From assembly GCA_963573305.1 (NCBI GenBank), contig OY754328.1, forward strand, positions 47,607,822 to 47,671,821: 64,000 bases of DNA, written 5' to 3'. This DNA comes from Pyrrhosoma nymphula. Lineage: Eukaryota > Arthropoda > Insecta > Odonata > Coenagrionidae. The notes beneath the pieces are model-generated. The model saw only the letters and a list, made by a program, of their open reading frames with translations. It did not search any database and was not told the origin of the DNA. Below, in pieces: positions 58,240 to 64,000 of the stretch; position 1 is the first letter of the stretch; the number at the start of each line of letters is the position of its first letter. Made by a program: the position numbers and the translations under genes.

Positions 58240-59714
58240 GGCTTGGTGGCATACAATGTCTAATATGATAATCTTTAGAAGCTGCCTGCCTTGCATTCAA
58301 GATTCGTCTGTACCCAAGTTCTCGAATGTGGTTTCTATTATCAATGATCATCGCCAAGAGTAAATTTTCGGGATGGGCAAAGTAAGAATTACGTTGTATA
58401 GCATGGTCTATAACTTGAAGCAGCTCTTGTGGCAGATACCGTGTTGTTTGAATGGTCTGATAAATATGTTTTGGTGCGTCAGTGAAATTCTTGTTTACCT
58501 TAATGGTAAACTACATAGGCATATACGACTTTGAAATAAAAGGGACAATTTGCCTCACATTTTCAAAAGGACTCTTTACACTAATATATAGGCACTAAAC
58601 CCTGTTGGTGGTAGTGAGCCATCTTAAGTGTGGCATAGGGCCAGGGTCACGGATTCTACATCTACAAAATACCCTGCAAGCCACCTCAGGGGTGTGTGGC
58701 AGGGGAAAAGATAATTTTCCATTCATCATTTGAATGTGCTATTGCGCAATGGCATGATATAATACGTCGTATTATACTACCTCGTGTCTACCTAACGTTA
58801 TGGTACTTTTATCGCATGATTACCAAACCTAAGACTAAACGCACCTATTCTCGCACCCATAACTGGTGAAAAGTCTTAAGAATAGTGCCCTGACTGGATG
58901 ACTTTTGATATGTCTATTAAATACAATTCGTCTTTATTTTGTATTCGCCTTTATTTGTATCTGCCTATCTACTTCAGGAATAACACAATCGATAGGTTCA
59001 AATTCAATTACCGGTATCTTTTCACACCCAGGTAGATCTTTTCCAATTGGCCCCGAATAACCTGTTGGGCCTGTTGTCATACCATCTAAGGGCTGGAAAA
59101 GGTGGCGGAATGGAAGTTCGTTGAAATGAAGATGATAAAAACTCCATTGCAGAGGTCTTCCCACATACAACTCAATTTGGCGAATTACACCACTTTTCCA
59201 ACCAGTGTTTGTAACATGGCCCATCACATCCGATCGCTGCTAATTTGTTAAGTGATAAACCATTTTCTGTAAGATAGGAAGTAATACAGTTGGATATGTC
59301 AGTTGCTGAGCTTGAGTAATGTTTCTCCTTTGATGAACTGCGAAAATGTTTTCCGCTAGTCTTTTCAATAAACATTGTAATATCCTTTCTACCGTCAAAA
59401 TAGAGGCCGTGAACTTATGCAATTGTCTTGCTTTGCAGAGTGGCTCGCATAATAAATTTTTCTCTTCAGACTTTACTCTTGTCTACAACATAGGAAGTAT
59501 CTGGTTCGGTAACCAACCCCATGTCCTGTAATATACTTGAAGCAACGGCAGCAGTTGCTCGGTCAAACACGCCAGAGCGGTCGCTAGTTACTGCTGTAGT
59601 TTTTAATGAAACTCTCATCTGCCACTGCGGTTTACCCGATGAAGTTGAAGGTTGTGGTACAAATTCTCGATCACTGTCGTCAGAAATTTCTGAATTACAA
59701 ACCTCCGTTTGCAC
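58240..59714 (-). pseudogene. Decayed transposon protein of a widespread unnamed family
   Basis: Minus-strand pieces in order: TSDRSGVFDRATAAVASSIL (59714-59466), a frameshifted middle with NGLSLNKLAAIGCDGP, NTGWKSGVIRQIELYVGRPL then QWSFYHLHFNELPFRHLFQP (to 58934), and RYLPQELLQVIDHAIQRNSY with FAHPENLLLAMIIDNR and ELGYRRILNARQA. I recall near-identical wording in many-copy proteins of aphids and Hydra. Function unproven; it is the likely transposase of the enclosing element. Several frameshifts and stops. Confidence 0.6.
58654..58707 (-). mobile_element. LINE 3' tail fragment
   Basis: The minus strand matches the 3' UTR end of the 34.5-kb LINE: CTGCCACACACCCC, GAGG-GGCTTGC-GGGTA and TTTTGTAGATGTAGA. 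Only the tail is present, inside the 3.5-kb transposon. Confidence 0.6.
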
Positions 59715-60218
59715 TTCATCGTTTTTGCATAAGTCTGAGTGATCAGATTTTTTTAAATAACTTTTCCTCTGTTTCTTTCAGTCATTATTTTTGTTTCTTT
59801 CACTTCCAAAGACCCGATTTTCCCAATGCCGTATTTTCTTTGTAAGTACACCGGTTAGTATTAAAATATGAGGATTATTTTACTGAACTTTTTTTCTAAG
59901 CACCTCTAGGTACAGGAATGTAACTGTAGTGTCTGAAATAGATTTGTTATAAAATCGTCATAAAATGTAAAACTTTGAAATTTTACTACAATCGCAAATT
60001 TATCACATATTTCATAGCTATGCGCGACCAAAATATATCATATAAATATAATTTATATAATTTTAAGTCATTTTTTAATGCTTATAAAATCGTTTACGTG
60101 ATATAGGACTATATTCATACCACTCTTACGTATGTACTTACAAAAAATATTTAAAGTTTTAGGTTTTTAACGATTTTTATCGAACTTTAACGGCAATGCG
60201 CGACCGGAAGATATATAT

Positions 60219-60438
60219 CCATGATGAGAAAACCACCTTTGTTAATTCCACAAACTTTCTTACGCTGGCAAGACGCGCGTTTCACCACACTGTGGCATAC
60301 TCATGTGCACATGTACACAGTGTGGTGAAACGCGCGTCGTGCCAGCGTAAGAAAGTTTGTGGAATTAACAAAGGTGGTTTTCTCATCATGGATATCCATA
60401 ATTTCCACGAGGTCAGGCCTGAGATCATCAGTTTTATT
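60219..60438. mobile_element. Snap-back element with 13-bp flanking duplications
   Basis: 80-bp arms (60215-60294, 60316-60395) are inverse with a single mismatch. GGAAGATATATAT occurs directly on both sides (60206-60218 and 60439-60451) and only once in the opposite TIR of the host transposon. The unit therefore inserted into the right TIR, duplicating 13 bp. Confidence 0.75.
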
Positions 60439-60559
60439 GGAAGATATATATTTTTAAAATATTTTATTATAATTTTTCTAGTCTATACGAATGGCAACTT
60501 TTGCGCACAATAGCATTCCGAAATAAAATACCTTATTTTTTTCGAACCACCCTAATCGT

Positions 60560-63500
60560 CGGTCCTCAAGCGTGTATTCAGCATCTCTCAAACTTTTGCA
60601 CCCTTCGCAGCTACGGTCTCAAATTATGTACAGCGTAATTTACAACTCTTATACAATCCATCTAGAAGATGTATGCAATGGTATACACTCGTGTTTACGT
60701 TAAGCATCAGAGACAAGCAATTATGTTTTCTTGCATTAATTCAAAATTTATTCACCAATATGTTCCGTGAAGGGGTCTTACTTACTTACAAAATACTTCA
60801 GCACCTCTACACTTTCTCAGGAAACAATAATCTTTCAGGAATCAATGATCACGCCAACTGGTCATGTATTCACATCGGTATCCCAGCAACTCGCGCCATT
60901 AACCTCATTGTACATTGTACATGTGTACATTAAATCTCATGAAATACATATTATTTAGCAAATATATTCTCACAAATGATTCACACTCAATTATTAAAGC
61001 ACCTTCAAGGTTAATTAGAGTCATGAAAAAGTATTATAAATTAAATTATCATAATAAAATTAGAGTCATGATATTCTGTAAACGATTTCCAACACCTGCG
61101 GAAAACGCAATTATTTAATTTTTTAACATTACAGAGTTGTATTTGAAACCGAACGAGGTGACAGTAGTTGTTTTTTTTTGACATGCAATATTGAAAGAGT
61201 CTTGGAAGAAAGAGTCGAAATATGTTTCCATAATTTAAATATTTTAAACGCCAGCCACCGATTATTTTTCACAGGCCCATTTTTCACGTAGGGAGATTCG
61301 ATTCCCAAGGCAATGGGCAGGTAGAACGACAATGTCACATTTCACGTGACCGCAGGGGTTGTGAGCCACGTCAAAGAATAACAATTTGCTTGCGCCCGAG
61401 CTCCCTTTAGCGTTAAAATTGTAATAGTTAAGTTAAATACCAAAACTATAATAAACGTTGTGTATTAAAAATATATTCATGCCATGTGATGTCATCACTA
61501 GAGTTTTCTTCACACCAACGATGTTAGCAAAGGGCATTGTTTCCAACAAGAGAGTGGAGTAAACCCACAGAGATTTGTCGGAACACATTCGCTCCCAATG
61601 TATTGGATACCTTTCCATTATACGGTATCGCAGAGTTTAATGTGGAATTTAAGACTGCATTTGAAAAGAACATATTTGAATGGATATGTGTATATATTTC
61701 TAAGATTCTAAAAAACCGTGGATCAACCACATTCTCCAAAAATCTCCGTCCATTTGTAAACATTTCTACAGTAACTGCCCGCAAAATAACAAAGCCATCG
61801 TTCTATTAATTGATCTCTAGATGAGACGAAAGAGCTGACTTAGGCTGAGTAAAAAGTCAGTGCTCTTTCATCGTTCATGGAATTTTAACTCAAAATGCAC
61901 CTTCAAGGTCCATCGAATACATTTTACAGACCTTGTCCGCAACATAGCTACTAGAGCTCTGACCTGATAAGAGTAAAAAATTATTTTGAAACCAAAATCT
62001 AACCAAAAAATTATTTTGTTCGCGTGAGAGATACCTAAGTAATATCTGTAGAGTTTGAACTGCGCTTCCGGTTGAAATCAAGGTGATTAGAGGCCGACTG
62101 TAATGGTAGACGTCGCCCGCCACTGCCGCAGTTTGAAAGGCAATTTTCGAAATACATGATTCTCTCAGGGCTACGAGTGACTGAGGTGAGGGACCTCGTA
62201 CAACCTAGGCAAGAACGCAAACCCGTGATCATAATCTACGAATTGTCTGATTACTTCTATTATGGTAGTATTCTTGGAGTGTCAGGGTAATTTTGTGCTA
62301 TCTAATTAGCGCAGTATAATACTGGAAATGCTAGGAGGAGAATTGTGTCAGCGAAAAACTCATTTCCCAAGAGTAAAATATGGTTGTATGACAGGAACCC
62401 CAAATTAAGAAGAGAAGAATTAATTTGAGAGGTCCTCACACTGGAGAATGATCAAAATGGAGAATCTTTAGAAGAGAGGATGAGAAAAGATTGGGCGCTT
62501 TGTAGATGTTTTGAAAAGTAGCTGCGGTGAAATAAAAAAAGATAAGAAGCAACTCTTATTTAAAAAATCTTATAGGATTATTTTCCTTGTGATCGGTTCA
62601 ATAGCATTTTTACACCTTATAAAAGGGTTGCCTATCGAGGAACTATAATCTTTTGGAACAATGTAATATTAGAAAATATAAGAATAGAACAAAATACCGT
62701 CCAAAATTGTTATCACAGAAAAGCCTTAAAATATCAGTGTTATCCCATTTTAAAAGTCCTAAATTTAGTTTTTTTTCAGAAAATATAAATGGTAGTTTAA
62801 GGTGTACATTTTCGGCTTTATAATGTCTAATTAAAATCCCAAAAATCAGGAAACATTACTCCATATCTTGTCAAAAATCAGGAGCGTATGCGACAGATGT
62901 CTTTTGTTGGTGCAAGAGCTATAAAAATTGTAGTTTTCATCAATATAATGTTTCACATATTGTATTAGATCAGCGTACTTGAGAAGCAGTAACGAAGTAT
63001 TTATGTGAGCGCACTTTGACAATTTTTCTTAATATGGAGCGAAGAGTTAGGCAACCAAATTCTAATCAGTGAAGCTACTCAATCCCACTACTTCTACTGT
63101 TAATTCCCACTTGTCAGAGCAACCTGCAATGAAATGATAACCTTACAAAACTAATTCTTCGTATGGCTTAATTTTTTTCCAGCTGTTTCTTTTGCTTCCA
63201 CGTTTGAAACTTTGATTATCCTACGGTAATCGAGAATAAAGTCCTGTTGCTACCCTGCACTCTTGCGAGTAATTTGGTGCTCAAATCTCATGGCATTTTA
63301 ATTCTTTTAAATTTCATTAGACTCGTGTTGGGCATCACATTCATTTCACATTCATTTGTCTTTTATTTAACTAAAATCAAACAGTTTAACAGTTTTTATT
63401 GTTCATCGCAAAGAGTAACTAAAAACTACGCTCCAATATCTACCATGAATTTAATGATATATACCAGCAAACAATTTCAAGAAATTTGAAATTTATATTA

Positions 63501-63585
63501 TCAGCAATGGAAGAGTCTGCGTGTTTAAAAAAGTTGAGCTTAAAAATCCAGAGCGTTTCGATGACTGGAGATACACATAAGTGAA
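60560..63585. other. No supported gene
   Basis: AT-rich. The frames at 61537-61809 and 61524-61784 overlap on opposite strands and match nothing recognised. Confidence 0.5.
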
Positions 63586-63590
63586 TAAGT

Positions 63591-63742
63591 ACTGTTCATT
63601 TGGGATTACCCGCGTCAGGATTTAAAACAATAAACGTTTATTCTCCTTTGCCGCAGAAGATCAGCCCTGAGGAGGCCTTCGGTAAAGGAGAGGAAACGGT
63701 TATGTTTTGAAGTCCTGACGCGGGCAATCCCAAAAGAACAGT
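63591..63742. repeat. Foldback element with 30-bp arms
   Basis: Arms 63591-63620 and 63713-63742 pair with few mismatches (TTTGGGATT and CCCGCGTCAGGA blocks). The centre carries a hammerhead-like core. Confidence 0.7.
63667..63706 (+). ncRNA. Degenerate hammerhead-like core in a foldback
   Basis: CTGAGGA (63667-63673), inner stem CCTT/AAGG with loop CGGTA, GAAA (63693-63696) and AC...GU for stem III. The bases between stem II and GAAA do not pair. Confidence 0.35.
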
Positions 63743-64000
63743 CCCTTGCGAACATGGACCGCGAAATTTATGATAATTGATCGAAAACAAAACTGATATA
63801 CTACTAAACGACTACTATTGGTAAACATATTGTTCCACTAAGTTTGGTGCTATTCTCGTGATATCATTTCATTTACCTTGCACAACGGTTATTCAATAAT
63901 GAAAGTTTAAAAGGCTTCTTTTAATGTCTTGTTGCACAACATTTATTTTCATTTACGTCTCATTAAATAATATTTCCTTGGGTGTAAGCTAACTGCTTAC

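Larger units (their letters stand above)
57032..60554. mobile_element. 3.5-kb DNA transposon with long terminal inverted repeats
   Basis: The ends (A/T)AGGGTGGTTCGAAAAAAATA are inverted copies, and similarity continues for about 450 bp on the left (to about 57515) and correspondingly on the right (from about 59853). Flanks ATTGTCGG (57024-57031) and ATCGTCGG (60555-60562) match 7 of 8, suggesting an 8-bp target duplication. The interior has a decayed minus-strand protein. Superfamily not assigned. Confidence 0.75.

Overview
This is eukaryotic, AT-rich, repeat-dense DNA, almost certainly from an arthropod. It has spliced genes with GT/AG introns and TATA boxes, and many LINE, Penelope-like (PLE), hAT-like and pogo-like fragments. 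It also encodes an inotocin (arthropod vasopressin/oxytocin-type) peptide, CFITNCPPG. The species cannot be fixed from sequence alone. Most long open frames are chance or repeat-derived; only two host genes are convincing, and both lie on the minus strand.

Host genes. (1) 33834-42131 (-): a complete seven-exon HTRA2/Omi mitochondrial serine protease of 437 residues, with catalytic His170, Asp202 and Ser279, a transmembrane anchor and a C-terminal PDZ domain. (2) 45528-51675 (-): a complete three-exon inotocin/neurophysin precursor of 178 residues, with signal peptide, nonapeptide, GKR processing site and all 14 neurophysin cysteines. A TATA box lies 79 bases upstream of its ATG. The inotocin gene ends about 3.2 kb upstream of the HTRA2 start.

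Repeat landscape. 0.6-1.2 kb: a PLE remnant between inverted terminal repeats. 5.1-7 kb: a foldback, then a LINE endonuclease domain split by a hAT MITE with a perfect 8-bp target duplication. 12-14.6 kb: degenerate tandem repeats, a transposon-protein relic, a 5S rRNA-derived repeat and an 80-bp near-perfect palindrome. 15.8-16.4 kb: tRNA-derived SINE-like pieces. 17.4-23.5 kb: a PLE cluster with three GIY-YIG endonuclease segments (one lacking its core), a head-to-head inverted pair, an internal LINE insertion and five (TA)n tracts at repeat ends. 31.5-33.3 kb: a 1.84-kb pogo/Tigger-like element with TA target duplication. 34.1-40.2 kb: LINE fragments and a pogo-like MITE inside HTRA2 introns. 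53.8-56.4 kb: LINE relics and a foldback. 57.0-60.6 kb: a 3.5-kb long-TIR DNA transposon with a decayed protein of a family repeated in other animal genomes, itself hit by a snap-back element with 13-bp flanking duplications.

A recurring theme is sequence matching the hammerhead ribozyme core (CUGANGA, a paired stem II, GAAA, and a very short stem III ending in UH). It appears at six or more places, mostly inside PLE ends or foldback repeats. The copy at 50604-50641 (-) also has a plausible stem I.

The rest (about 7-12, 23.5-31.5, 42-45, 52-53.7 and 60.6-63.5 kb) shows no gene I can support.
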